From assembly GCA_002855745.1 (NCBI GenBank), contig NDWX01000004.1, forward strand, positions 87,912 to 151,911: a stretch of DNA of 64,000 nt, read 5' to 3'. Positions 8,263 through 16,024 of the stretch are shown one piece after another. The stretch's first letter is position 1. Every line of letters begins with the position of its first letter. The position numbers and the translations under genes were made by a program. Source of the DNA: Thermofilum sp. NZ13. Lineage in GTDB: Archaea > Thermoproteota > Thermoprotei > Thermofilales > Thermofilaceae. The notes beneath the pieces are model-generated. The model saw only the letters and a program-made list of their open reading frames with translations, did no database searches and was not told the origin of the DNA.

Positions 8263-8691
8263 TTAAGCTAAGCTCAGCTCGACAACGCACTTCTGGCCGT
8301 CCTTCCTAAGGGGGAGACCGTTGGCTTTAGCCCCGGTGTAGCCGCTCAGAAGCCCGGGGATGGGGCACAGAGGCTCGGTGAGGTCAGCGCCGCCGACAGC
8401 TCTGGGGCAGATCCTGCAGGTCGAGCTGTCGATCGTGACTCTTAGGGTCTGGCCGTCACGCGCGGCCTCCAAGCTACCGGCGAAGCCCAGAAGCCCGTTC
8501 AGGAACACGGCGGCTTCAGCCGGGTCCTCCGGGGCCCCGTACTCCTCCCTGAGAGCCTTCCCGACCCTGGCCATCGCGCCCTTCACGATCGCGTACTTGA
8601 GGAACCCCTCGTCGCGGAAGGCCGCGAAGGACTTAGCTATGAAGAAGTGGTGCGGCTGGACACCCCTCCTGAGGATCTCCTCCCTGCTCAC
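8263..8691 (-). CDS. conserved four-cysteine protein, paralogue of 50657-51100
   Basis: Function unknown. The 142-residue protein has a helical N-terminal half (FAAFRDEGFLKYAIVKGAM) and a cysteine half: CRICPRAVGG near residues 91-100, LCPIPGLLSG near 107-116 and KCVVEL near 134-139. The protein at 50657-51100 has the same layout (CRLCPKAVGG, LCPLPGLLAG, HCVIAI), so the cysteines are conserved and probably bind a metal. The order of motifs faintly recalls V4R domains (Cys, then a G-rich helix, then Cys near the C-terminus), but this is weak. The start at 8691 overlaps the end of the zinc-ribbon gene (8688) by 4 bp, so the two are translationally coupled. Confidence 0.6.
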   Translation of the reverse strand: MSREEILRRGVQPHHFFIAKSFAAFRDEGFLKYAIVKGAMARVGKALREEYGAPEDPAEAAVFLNGLLGFAGSLEAARDGQTLRVTIDSSTCRICPRAVGGADLTEPLCPIPGLLSGYTGAKANGLPLRKDGQKCVVELSLA

Positions 8692-8933
8692 CTCCCACCA
8701 CCTCCTTGCACCGGAACCTGAGCTAGTATCGCTACGCGCACACCCCTCTCGTGGCCGTTCGCGTCGAAATGTATTAGCAGCGCGTGGTCGCCGTGGGGCA
8801 CAGCCACCACGGCTAGGCCGGTCGGCGAGGCTTTAGCCTCCTCCACGACCCTAGGCCCCACGCTGACGAGCACTTCTCCCCCGCACCTCGGGCACTTAAC
8901 ACGAGCCAACCTGAAACTGTCCATATCCGTCAC
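8688..8933 (-). CDS. small zinc-ribbon-like protein
   Basis: An 81-residue protein with one clear CPRCGGE knuckle at about residues 14-20, then a conserved-looking VPHGDHALLIHFD segment near 45-57 and a short strand ERGVRVAILA. Only one CxxC is present; HGDH may supply the other metal ligands. The role is unknown. It is first in a two-gene operon with the four-cysteine protein, overlapping it by 4 bp. The ATG at 8933 (or 8924) lies 22 bp from the TATA end of a promoter at 8955-8981 that mirrors the promoter of the divergent gene at 9145. Confidence 0.6.
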   Translation of the reverse strand: MTDMDSFRLARVKCPRCGGEVLVSVGPRVVEEAKASPTGLAVVAVPHGDHALLIHFDANGHERGVRVAILAQVPVQGGGGR

Positions 8934-8954
8934 GTTTCTTACTTAATGGGTGGG

Positions 8955-8981
8955 GCTTTAAAAAGGATTTAGTTCAAAACC
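8955..8981 (-). promoter_or_regulatory. leftward promoter, one arm of a 27-bp perfect inverted repeat
   Basis: Read on the minus strand it holds TTGAACTAAATCC followed by TTTTTAAAGC, a purine-rich upstream element plus TATA box, ending 22 bp before the start at 8933. The same 27 bases occur on the plus strand at 9098-9124. Such a short leader fits leaderless translation. Confidence 0.75.
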
Positions 8982-9097
8982 CCGGGAGCGTTTTCCCGTG
9001 GAAAAGGCACTTATCCAGCCTCAGAGCGTGAGTCAGTGGCCGAAGCGGTGAGGTCGCCGGCCGCGCCTGACTGGGTGATGAGCGCTGGGTTGTGGGA

Positions 9098-9124
9098 GGT
9101 TTTGAACTAAATCCTTTTTAAAGC
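9098..9124 (+). promoter_or_regulatory. rightward promoter, other arm of the 27-bp perfect inverted repeat
   Basis: GGTTTTGAACTAAATCC then TTTTTAAAGC, identical base for base to the reverse complement of 8955-8981, with 116 bp between the arms. It ends 20 bp before the GTG start at 9145. The identity covers the whole core promoter, so both directions should have matching strength or share a regulator. The 116-bp spacer is GC-rich and shows nothing assignable. Confidence 0.75.
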
Positions 9125-9144
9125 TCGGCCCCCAGCTCTGCTCG

Positions 9145-9525
9145 GTGGCAGTTGTGCGGGGCTCCTACGTGAACGTAAGGCTGAGCATCAACGGGGAGGA
9201 GCTGCTAGTGCCCGTGGTGGGCGAGAGTAGCGTCGCCGTCGAGAACCGGGAGCCGCGGCCAGCAAACCTGAGGCTGGAGCTCGTCGGAGCGGAGTGGTCC
9301 CCAGTGCCCGTTGTGCTCAAAGTCGAGGTTAACGGCAAAGCGGTCTACATAGGGAGGAGCACGAGGAGCGGCGAGTCGTGGAGCTTCCAGGTGCCGCCTA
9401 AGGGGGAGGTCACGTTAAGGTTCACGGTTGTGGCTCCCCCGCGCTTAGCCGCGGCTAGCGCTCCCTCCGTTTCGCTGAGGGTGTCCTTCGAGCAGGCGGC
9501 ACCGAAACCCCTTATACGCCGATAG
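9145..9525 (+). CDS. hypothetical beta-rich protein
   Basis: Not recognised. The 126 residues are dominated by short beta strands (YVNVRLSINGEELLVPV, VVLKVEVNGKAVYIG, VTLRFTVVAPP, VSLRVSFEQ), suggesting an immunoglobulin-like sandwich. There is no signal peptide, membrane segment or cysteine, so it is probably cytoplasmic. The GTG start at 9145 lies 20 bp after the mirror-image promoter and makes the mRNA nearly leaderless. An ArsR regulator with its own TATA box follows after about 35 bp. Shared promoter sequence links it to the divergent zinc-ribbon/four-cysteine operon, so a common function or regulator is possible. Confidence 0.55.
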   Translation: MAVVRGSYVNVRLSINGEELLVPVVGESSVAVENREPRPANLRLELVGAEWSPVPVVLKVEVNGKAVYIGRSTRSGESWSFQVPPKGEVTLRFTVVAPPRLAAASAPSVSLRVSFEQAAPKPLIRR

Positions 9526-9560
9526 AAACATATTTGTATATATCTCCCTTCCTTTCAAGT

Positions 9561-9902
9561 GTGAGTGGCACAGAGGAGGTTTCGGAGGAGAGACTCTTTG
9601 AGCTGCAAGCCCGGCTGTGCAAGTTCATGAGCCACCCGCTGAGGCTACGGCTGCTCGAGCTCCTCGAGAGCCAGGAGCGGAGCGTCTCAGAGCTCGTCGA
9701 GCTTACGGGCGAGCCTCAGCCCGTGGTCTCGAGGCACCTCGCCTACATGCAGCAGCTCGGCATAGTGACGTCCGAGAGGAGGGGCACAAAGGTGTACTAC
9801 AAGGTCAAGTACCCCGAGCTCAGGGAGGCGTGCAAGATCCTCCGCGGCGTGCTCGTGAAGATCCTTAAGGAGGGCAGAAGCCTCGCCCTGATCAGCGAAT
9901 AG
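9561..9902 (+). CDS. ArsR-family winged-helix transcriptional regulator
   Basis: Small DNA-binding regulator. The winged helix spans most of the protein: SHPLRLRLLELLE, the helix-turn-helix SVSELVELTGEPQPVVSRHLAYMQQLG, and the wing VTSERRGTKVYYKV. No ArsR-type metal-binding cysteine pair is seen; the single Cys near the N-terminus (RLCKFM) could be a sensor but is not diagnostic. An in-frame TTG at 9534 exists but lies inside the TATA box (TATTTGTATATATC, 9531-9544), so GTG 9561, about 20 bp downstream, is the likely leaderless start. The targets may include the neighbouring beta-rich gene or the CPBP protease that follows at 9929. Confidence 0.8.
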   Translation: MSGTEEVSEERLFELQARLCKFMSHPLRLRLLELLESQERSVSELVELTGEPQPVVSRHLAYMQQLGIVTSERRGTKVYYKVKYPELREACKILRGVLVKILKEGRSLALISE

Positions 9903-9928
9903 CAGTCACGAGCGCTGTAGCAAGGGCG

Positions 9929-10798
9929 TTGGAAAGGCCTCTCGGGGTGCAGGGCGTGGAGAACTGGGTGAAGGGGGTCTTAGCCTACACAGCACTGAGC
10001 TTTGCCCACGCTTCATCTATCGACTACGCTTTCGCCTCTACCGCAGACACTGCTCCCGGGGTGGCTTTAGCGTGGGGCTTCCTGAGGATGTACACACCTA
10101 CCCTAAGCGCGCTGCTTGTTGCACTGCTCGTCGACAGGGGCGGGAGCGTGCTGGAGGCCCTCGGCTTGAGAATGGCGGGTGGGAGGGTTGTCGTCTGGTA
10201 CTTGCTTGCCCCGCTCCTCGTGCTCCCCCCGCTTGCCCTTTGCCTGCTCTTCGAGGCGCTCCTCGGGAAGCTCGACCTCGCTGGGCTGTCTGCGAGCCTG
10301 GGACCTGTCAGGCTGGACCCGCTGGTGGTTCTCTCCCTGTCGGTTCTATCGGGGTACTTCGCTGCAGTCACCGTTAACGCTCTCTTTGCGCTTGGTGAAG
10401 AGGTGGGCTGGAGAGGCTACTTGTACCACGCGCTGCTCCCGCGGCTCGGGTACTACAAGACCGTTCTAGCGGTAGGCATACTCTGGGGTTTCTGGCACGC
10501 TACTGCTATACTCTGGCTCGGCCATAACTACCCTGTGCACCGCGTGGAGGGAGCGCTCCTGTTCCCCCTCCTCACAGTCCTCCTATCACTCCCCATGTTC
10601 TACCTACGGGAGACATCGGGGAGCGTGCTGCCCGCGGCCAGCTTCCACGGGGCTGTGAACGCGTGGTGGGCGCTCACGGTGCTTGCCGCTCCAACGCTAG
10701 GTGACCTTGAGGGAGGAGTAGGGGCGGTCGGCATACTGTCTTGGGCGCTGTACGCCCTCGTCTACGCCCTCAGAAAAAGAAAGAATGCCTTTAAGTAG
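9929..10798 (+). CDS. CPBP-family intramembrane metalloprotease (CAAX protease-like)
   Basis: Predicted multi-pass membrane protease of the CPBP/ABI family, related to type II CAAX prenyl endopeptidases. Seen: about seven to eight hydrophobic segments over 289 residues, the catalytic motif EEVGWRGY near residues 157-164 and FWHA near 187-190; a third motif may be FHGAVNAWW near 240-248. The motifs keep the Glu-Glu and His expected for metal binding. The start is TTG at 9929, 26 bp after the ArsR stop, so co-transcription is likely. The substrate is unknown. The last 8 bp overlap the end of the frameshifted leftward membrane gene. Confidence 0.8.
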   Translation: MERPLGVQGVENWVKGVLAYTALSFAHASSIDYAFASTADTAPGVALAWGFLRMYTPTLSALLVALLVDRGGSVLEALGLRMAGGRVVVWYLLAPLLVLPPLALCLLFEALLGKLDLAGLSASLGPVRLDPLVVLSLSVLSGYFAAVTVNALFALGEEVGWRGYLYHALLPRLGYYKTVLAVGILWGFWHATAILWLGHNYPVHRVEGALLFPLLTVLLSLPMFYLRETSGSVLPAASFHGAVNAWWALTVLAAPTLGDLEGGVGAVGILSWALYALVYALRKRKNAFK

Positions 10799-11233
10799 AG
10801 AAAGAGACCTTCACTCCGAAGTAGTCTTTGACGTGCGGCTTGAAGAAGTAGTAAAGGATCAGAGCGTCTACTAGTAGCCCGATTATCCCGTTGGGGAGAG
10901 CGAGGAGGGATGATAGCAGGCTAAGCGCGCTGAATATTACTGTGAGCCACCACGCCCAGCCTCGGCCTGTCCACAGCCCCAGCTTATTATCAACCAGATA
11001 CCACCAGATATCAGTAGCGCCACGCTCAAGACTCCTGCTAGAAGCGCAATGGGATATGGGTAGTGCATGCTTTCCATCAAAAGGCTCTTGACGAGCGATC
11101 CTAGAGCTACAAGGGCTATCCCGGCGAAGATGAGTAAGGCCGCCACGATGAAGCCCAGTATCGCTAGAATCGTTACCCCAGTCGGCCTCACCCTTGAAGG
11201 TGGAGACGGCGGAGTAAGAGTTTGCGCCGACAT
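10791..11233 (-). pseudogene. small membrane protein gene with a frameshift
   Basis: Reading from ATG 11233 gives a Pro-rich start (MSAQTLTPPSPPSR) and two transmembrane helices (TGVTILAILGFIVAALLIF and IALLAGVLSVALLISGG). Frame is lost at the four-C run 10977-10980 (GGGG on the coding strand) and a stop follows soon. One added base restores GRGWAWWLTVIFSALSLL and LILYYFFKPHVKDYFG, a further helix pair and tail to a TAA at 10791-10793. The restored layout is typical of small archaeal membrane proteins of unknown function. ATG 11233 is preferred over 11266 because the TATA-like TTTATTAAG (about 11254-11262) lies about 22 bp upstream of it. This could be a sequencing error, decay or recoding. 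Confidence 0.65.
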
Positions 11234-11285
11234 CAAGATCACGTACACGGGCCCCTTAATAAACATTTAGCAGGAAAAGCAAAGG

Positions 11286-11291
11286 AAAAAA
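11286..11291 (-). terminator. T-tract terminator downstream of glutamate dehydrogenase
   Basis: The minus strand reads CTAAAAAAACTTTTTTCC directly after the glutamate dehydrogenase stop codon, giving a T6 tract within 12 bp of the stop. Confidence 0.4.
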
Positions 11292-11297
11292 GTTTTT

Positions 11298-12566
11298 TTA
11301 GATCCAACCTCTGAGCTTCATAGCGGTGTAAACTCGCTCAACCGCTAAGACGAAGGCCGCGTCTCGCATCGTGACCTGTCTACCGCTCTTCTCCGCCTTT
11401 AGCTTCTCCCACCTGTCAGCGGTTCTCTTGAAGTTCCTCTCCATGATGGAGGCGAGCCTCTGGCGCGTCTCCTCCTCGTCCCAGAACCACCACTGCAGGT
11501 TCTCAACCCACTCAAGGTAGGACATTATAACGCCGCCGGCGTTCGCCAGGATGTCTGGCACGACCGCGATGAAGTCCTTCCTGGAGTAGAGGATCCTCTC
11601 AGCCTCCGGGGTCGTGGGGCCGTTAGCCGCCTCGGCGATCAGCCGTGCTTTGACCTTCCCGGCGTTCCTCTCGGTGATAGTGTTCTCGATGGCCGCAGGG
11701 ATGAGGATGTCCGCGTCGACGTACAGTGAAGCCTCAGGGTCGCTCAGCTTGTTCCCCCTCGGGTAGTTGATGACCTTCCCTGTCTCGTTCGTCACCTTTA
11801 TTGCCAGCTCAGGGTCGATCCCGTTGGGGTCGTAGACGGTGCCGGAGATGTCGCTTACTGCCACGACTTTGGCACCTAGCCTAGTGGCCCAGAGGGCCGC
11901 GTACTGCCCAGCGTTGCCGAATCCGTGTATTGTTATTGTCCGCCCCTCAAAGCCGCCCATCCACCTCTCGGCCGCGGCCTTGGCTGCGATGACGGTTCCA
12001 TAGCCGGTCGAGTAGAGCCTCACAGGGTTGCCCCAGAGCTCAGGGGGCTTGGCCGTGAAGACGGCGGGCACGTTGTAGCCCTTGAGCTTGCTGTACTCGT
12101 CCACCATCCAGGCCATTATCTGCGGGTTAGTGTTCACGTCGGGTGCGGGAATGTCCTGCTCAGGACCTATAATGGAGGCGATGGCCCTCGCGTAACCCCG
12201 GCTCAGCTGCTCCAGCTCGCGCACACTCATCTTCTTCGGGTCGCACCTGACCGCGCCCTTACCGCCACCGTAAGGTATGCCAGCCAGCGAGTTCTTCAGC
12301 GTCATCCCCATGGCGAGCGCAATGACGGTCTCGAGGGTGACCTCAGGGTGGAACCTGATGCCTCCCTTGTAGGGCCCGAGAGCGTTGTTATGCTGGACGC
12401 GGTAGCCCTCGAAAACCACCAGCTTACCGTTATCCATCCTCACGGGGATTTTGACCATCAGCACCCTGTCGGGCTTGCTGAGGTAGTCGTAGACCTCCTC
12501 TGGGAGCCCGGCTAGCTCGATGGATTCCCTAAGCACTTTCAGCATCCACTCGAGGTATGAAGACAT
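11298..12566 (-). CDS. gdhA: glutamate dehydrogenase (Glu/Leu/Phe/Val family)
   Basis: Catalyses reversible oxidative deamination of glutamate to 2-oxoglutarate and ammonia with NAD(P); cytoplasmic, normally a hexamer. Seen: the substrate-domain [11 protein letters not shown] near residues 63-73, catalytic Lys in [14 protein letters not shown] near 95-108, and the dinucleotide fold GFGNAGQ near 214-220. ATG 12566 gives 422 residues, the family's usual length. An upstream in-frame extension (to 12686) would run through the TATA region ATATATAC near 12600, so it is rejected. The gene stands alone, with a T-tract terminator after it. Cofactor preference cannot be judged here. Confidence 0.95.
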   Translation of the reverse strand: MSSYLEWMLKVLRESIELAGLPEEVYDYLSKPDRVLMVKIPVRMDNGKLVVFEGYRVQHNNALGPYKGGIRFHPEVTLETVIALAMGMTLKNSLAGIPYGGGKGAVRCDPKKMSVRELEQLSRGYARAIASIIGPEQDIPAPDVNTNPQIMAWMVDEYSKLKGYNVPAVFTAKPPELWGNPVRLYSTGYGTVIAAKAAAERWMGGFEGRTITIHGFGNAGQYAALWATRLGAKVVAVSDISGTVYDPNGIDPELAIKVTNETGKVINYPRGNKLSDPEASLYVDADILIPAAIENTITERNAGKVKARLIAEAANGPTTPEAERILYSRKDFIAVVPDILANAGGVIMSYLEWVENLQWWFWDEEETRQRLASIMERNFKRTADRWEKLKAEKSGRQVTMRDAAFVLAVERVYTAMKLRGWI

Positions 12567-12741
12567 TTTAGGTCGTGTTTTACATACATCAAACCTTAGT
12601 ATATATTTTTCTAAAAAAAACCTTAAATGAATTACCGCAAGACCATCCGGAAAGCTACAGGTATTGAAGCGGGCGAGGCCCAGCAATTAGCCGTGTCTAC
12701 GGCAGATAAGTTAAAAATAACCGTTCCGGCAATTAGGTTGC

Positions 12742-13092
12742 GTGGAGCTCGTAGAGACCCTTGTCATCGTAGGCGTCGTGGTGGCGATAGCCCTAGCATT
12801 AGCGTTCTTCGCGTCCAGCATGGTCTCCCAGAATACTGGCGTCGAGCAGCTGGACATACAGTACGTGTTCAACGGTAGCAGCAAGCTCACGATCCATATC
12901 AGGAACCGCGGCACTCAGCCGACCTCGGTGACCCTGGTCAAGGTCGATGGACGCGCATACCCGCAGAGCGTGTACATACAGCCCGGCGGGACGGCTACGG
13001 TGACTGTGGAGGTGGAGGGCTCTCTACCGGTACACGAAGTGGTTGTAGTAACCTCCTCGGGCACAGAGTACGCGAGGCCCGTCAAGCCTTGA
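12742..13092 (+). CDS. small type IV pilin-like / archaellin-like membrane-anchored protein
   Basis: A 116-residue protein with one N-terminal hydrophobic helix (about residues 4-26, LVETLVIVGVVVAIALALAF) and then a beta-rich domain (LDIQYVFNGSSKLTIHIRN, VTLVKVDGRAYPQSVYI, TVTVEVEG). The layout matches archaeal type IV pilin-like proteins, but there is no clear basic leader with a class III cleavage site before the helix, so it may simply be anchored. The start is GTG at 12742, about 25 bp after TTAAAAATAA (near 12711-12720). The small extracellular domain resembles the IG-like domains of FlaG/FlaF-type proteins. It has its own promoter. Confidence 0.55.
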   Translation: MELVETLVIVGVVVAIALALAFFASSMVSQNTGVEQLDIQYVFNGSSKLTIHIRNRGTQPTSVTLVKVDGRAYPQSVYIQPGGTATVTVEVEGSLPVHEVVVVTSSGTEYARPVKP

Positions 13093-13109
13093 ACCAAAAG
13101 GATTTAAGC
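13090..13109 (+). promoter_or_regulatory. promoter of aldo/keto reductase, TGAAC-type element
   Basis: TTGAACCAAAAGGATTTAAGC-like sequence just before the reductase start (13133). It shares the GAACYAAA element and TATA box with promoters at 9098, 55317, 55964 and 57513. Confidence 0.6.
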
Positions 13110-13132
13110 TGAGAACACGTGGTTTGCCCCCG

Positions 13133-14080
13133 ATGGAGTATACGTTTCTCGGAAATACAGGCGAGAAGATCTCCAGGATCGGGCTCGGCGCGTGGCAGTT
13201 CAGCGAGAGCTGGGGCTTGACGGATTACGAGGCGGCAAAGAGGGTTATCCAGGAAGCCCACGCACAGGGGATAAACCTCATCGACACGGCGGAGGTTTAT
13301 GGCAGAGGGATGAGCGAGGAGTTCGTGGGAAGAGCGCTAAGGGAGCTTGGGCTGAGAGACAGCTTCCTCGTAGCCTCAAAAATCCCCGGTGACTTCCTGG
13401 CTGAGCACGACGTGTACAAGGCTGTTGAGAGGAGCCTGAAGAGGCTTCAGGTAGAGGAAATCGACCTGATGCAGGTTCACTGGCCCCCATGCTGGCACAA
13501 CATCCCGACGTGCGAGTACATGCGCGCGCTCGAGAAGCTGGTCCACATGGGTAAGCTGAGGTACATAGGTCTGAGCAACTTCCCTCCAGCTCTTATAGAT
13601 GAGGCGAGGTACTGCCTCTCCACCGAAGACGTGGTATCCATTCAGGTTAGGTACAACCTAGTTGAAAGGGACGCTGAGAAGGAGATCCTGCCTTACGCTG
13701 AGCGAGAGGGGCTCACGCTCCTAGCTTGAAGCCCGCTGGCGAAGGGCGCGTTGACCGGGAAGTACACTCCAGACAACCTCCCCAAGTTCCAGGACGTGAG
13801 GAGCGGAGAGGCGGTTTTTCACCCAGAAAACTTCGCCCAAGTGTATAAGCTCGTGGAAGTCCTCGCAGAAGTCGGGAGCAAGTACGGCAAGAGCCCATCG
13901 CAGGTTGCCCTTAACTGGCTTGTGTCGTCAAGCCCCGTCGTCGTTCCCATTCCCGGTGCTAAGAGCGAGGAGCAGGTCAGGAGCAACGCGGGAGGCGCAG
14001 GCTGGAGGATGAGCTACGAGGACTGGCTCAGGATAGAGGAGGCTAGTAGCAAGGTTAGAATCACAAGGGTCCTCTGGTAA
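13133..14080 (+). pseudogene. aldo/keto reductase interrupted by an in-frame TGA
   Basis: NADPH-dependent aldo/keto reductase fold. The N-terminal part is well preserved: GNTGEKISRIGLGAWQFSE, the catalytic Asp/Tyr in NLIDTAEVYGRGMSEE (about residues 47-62), Lys in VASKIPG near 84 and His in MQVHWPP near 118. At 13727-13729 an in-frame TGA ends this part after LTLLA. The same frame continues as SPLAKGALTGKYTPDN and runs to 14080 with the C-terminal cofactor segment VVVPIPGAKSEEQV. Relatives usually have Tyr or Trp (TGG) at the TGA, so a single G-to-A change explains it. ATG 13133 is preferred over TTG 13124 from promoter spacing. It is either a nonsense mutation or a sequence error. Confidence 0.8.
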
Positions 14081-14120
14081 CCATTATCTATATTTAGACC
14101 ACCTAATACTTTATTGCCTG

Positions 14121-14435
14121 ATGAGTGAAACAATCGAAATCGAAGTTATAAGGCCTGTCAACCCGGCAGGTGTCAGCTTTATAAAGTATCTTTGGGGTGC
14201 TATTGGCGCGAGAAACCGAACCGTCCTGCAAGAGTACAGACGGGAGCTTACCAAGCTGATCCAACGGCTCGGCTTCACCCTGGAAGAGAAAATAGGCTCA
14301 AACAAGCTCATCACAGGGACTGTTGTTCTAGAGCTCAACAACGGCAAACCCGTTAAGATAACCGCCAAGGACTTAAGAATCTGGCAGGAAACGGGGAGCT
14401 TCCCTGAAGCGATTACGGTAGAGCTGAAGGAGTAA
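14121..14435 (+). CDS. hypothetical protein
   Basis: Not recognised. The 104 residues begin IEIEVIRPVNPAG, continue with a basic helix (NRTVLQEYRRELTKLIQRLGF), then strands KLITGTVVLELNNGKPV and KITAKDLRIW. No cysteine, signal or membrane segment, so probably a small soluble alpha/beta protein. The ATG at 14121 lies about 28 bp after TATATTTAG (near 14089-14097), giving a nearly leaderless transcript. Both neighbours have their own promoters, so no operon context helps. Nothing marks it as foreign. Confidence 0.55.
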   Translation: MSETIEIEVIRPVNPAGVSFIKYLWGAIGARNRTVLQEYRRELTKLIQRLGFTLEEKIGSNKLITGTVVLELNNGKPVKITAKDLRIWQETGSFPEAITVELKE

Positions 14436-14522
14436 ACTAAACCTTGTTTCTGACTTCGTTTTTCAAGGCATTTTATTCTTTATCAGAAAACGCTATAAGC
14501 AGATGCGAGCTGTCGTTCACGT

Positions 14523-15863
14523 ATGGGAGAGCTAAAAAGGGAGCTGGGGTTAGGCTACGCCACTCTGTTCGGCGTGGGCCTCATCCTTGGCGCCGGTATA
14601 TACGTTCTTGTCGGCCGCGCAGCCGGGCTAGTTGGAGACGCCGTATGGCTCAGCGTCGCTTTTGCCGGTGTGATAGCCCTCTCCACAGCCTTCTCCTACG
14701 CCGAGCTATCCTCGATGTTCCCCACGGCGGCCAGCACGCACACGTACATTGAGAAGGCTTTCCCCAATTTCAGGGCATTGGCCTTCGTGTCGGCTTGGCT
14801 GATATTCTTCGGGGGGGTCGCTGGAGCTGCAACGGCGGCTCTAGGCTTCGCAGGCTACTTCGTAAGCATTGCGGGCCTAGGTTCCAGCGCCATAGTGCCT
14901 GTGACGATCACTCTCCTAGCGCTGCTCTCGCTCCTAAACTGGTGGGGTATAAGGGAGTCAGCCTCCCTCTCAGCGGTCTTCACGCTGATAGAGGCCTCAG
15001 GCCTCCTCTTCGTGGCTGCTCTGGGCTTTTTATTCCCACAACGGCAGCCCGACTACTTCTCCTTTAATCCCAACGTCGACCCGGTGCTTGCAGTTATGGC
15101 TGGTGCGGCTATATTCTACTTCGCTTACACGGGCTTTGAGTACCAGCCAACCTTGAGCGAGGAAACAAAGAACCCCGAGAGAGTCGTCCCGAAGGCCATA
15201 GTCCTAGCCATACTCGTGACCACCCTCATCTACATCCTCGTCGCGATGGCTGTGGTCAGGCTGATAGGCTGGGAGGATCTAGCACACAGCAAAGCCCCTC
15301 TAGCTGAAGCGGCTTCGAGGGTGTGGAAGCCCTCGTACGCCCTTCTTTCATTCATCGCGCTTTTCGCCACAACGAACACTGTTCTAGGCTTCCTCGTTTC
15401 AGCCTCGAGGCTTGCCTACGGCCTCGCGGAGGAGGGCGTCGTCCACCGAGGGCTCGGCAAGGTGGACGGGTGGCGCAGAACCCCGTACGTCTCCGTTGCC
15501 TTTGCCGGTGTACTGTCGATATCGCTAGTCCTACTCACGGATTACCTGCCTGAAGTGACGGGCTGGAGGCTAGCTTTCGGGCAGTACCAGTACGAGCTGA
15601 TAGACCTTGTCGGTAAAACCGCGAGCCTCTCGGTTCTCTTGGCGTTCCTGGTGGTTAACCTCTCGGTGGTCGTCTTGAGGAGGACCGAGGCCGAACGCCA
15701 AAGGTTCTTCAGGATACCCCTCAGCATCAGAAATATCCCTGTGCTACCTCTGGTGGCAGACGCGCTCATCGTGATCTTTATTGCGTTGAGCTTCAGTGAC
15801 TGGATTGTGTGGCTGAGCACAGGTGTGGTTGTGCTGATGGGGCTTCTCCTCTACAAGAGGTAA
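14523..15863 (+). CDS. APC-family amino acid permease
   Basis: Cation-coupled or exchange transporter for amino acids in the cytoplasmic membrane. The 446 residues hold about twelve hydrophobic segments. The APC hallmark is the broken first helix GLILGAGIYVLVGRAAG (about residues 16-32), with the GAGIYVL unwound segment for substrate binding. The third helix region has SYAELSSMFPTAAS near 59-72, and the loop FAYTGFEYQPTLSEETKNPER near 199-219 is typical of the family. The ATG at 14523 follows CTATAAG (about 14490). Substrate is not predictable; glutamate dehydrogenase is 2 kb away but not linked by an operon. Confidence 0.87.
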   Translation: MGELKRELGLGYATLFGVGLILGAGIYVLVGRAAGLVGDAVWLSVAFAGVIALSTAFSYAELSSMFPTAASTHTYIEKAFPNFRALAFVSAWLIFFGGVAGAATAALGFAGYFVSIAGLGSSAIVPVTITLLALLSLLNWWGIRESASLSAVFTLIEASGLLFVAALGFLFPQRQPDYFSFNPNVDPVLAVMAGAAIFYFAYTGFEYQPTLSEETKNPERVVPKAIVLAILVTTLIYILVAMAVVRLIGWEDLAHSKAPLAEAASRVWKPSYALLSFIALFATTNTVLGFLVSASRLAYGLAEEGVVHRGLGKVDGWRRTPYVSVAFAGVLSISLVLLTDYLPEVTGWRLAFGQYQYELIDLVGKTASLSVLLAFLVVNLSVVVLRRTEAERQRFFRIPLSIRNIPVLPLVADALIVIFIALSFSDWIVWLSTGVVVLMGLLLYKR

Positions 15864-15926
15864 GCTTTTTAGGCCTACACCTCTTCGCGCAACTCATATT
15901 AGGATCACAAGCGTCAACACTCTCGG

Positions 15927-15978
15927 ATGATGAGGGTTTCTGGTTCCGATCGGTAGTGAGGAGAGCTTGATTGCCTGA
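15927..15978 (+). ncRNA. candidate C/D-box guide sRNA
   Basis: In order: C box ATGATGA (15927-15933, exact match to RUGAUGA), a 12-nt guide (15934-15945), D'-like CCGA (15946-15949), a 5-nt spacer, C'-like AGTGAGG (15955-15961), a 13-nt guide (15962-15974) and D box CTGA (15975-15978). Box order and both guide lengths match archaeal 2'-O-methylation guides. It lies in the gap between the permease and the gene at 16025, just before that gene's TATA (CTTTATAG, about 15983-15990). The internal boxes are imperfect, and rRNA targets could not be tested. Confidence 0.55.
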
Positions 15979-16024
15979 CAACCTTTATAGCCCTTCTCGA
16001 CTTACCTGAGCCTAGACCCTGACG

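Noticed and set aside
9015..9085. C/D-box-like series CCGA...GGTGAGG...CTGA...GTGATGA in the divergent promoter spacer
   Set aside because: No usable C box 12 nt before CCGA and no D box after GTGATGA; a GC-rich spacer can give this by chance.
11925..12515. Long open frame on the plus strand opposite glutamate dehydrogenase
   Set aside because: It is the antisense of a highly conserved enzyme; composition (many H, R, P) is typical of a shadow.
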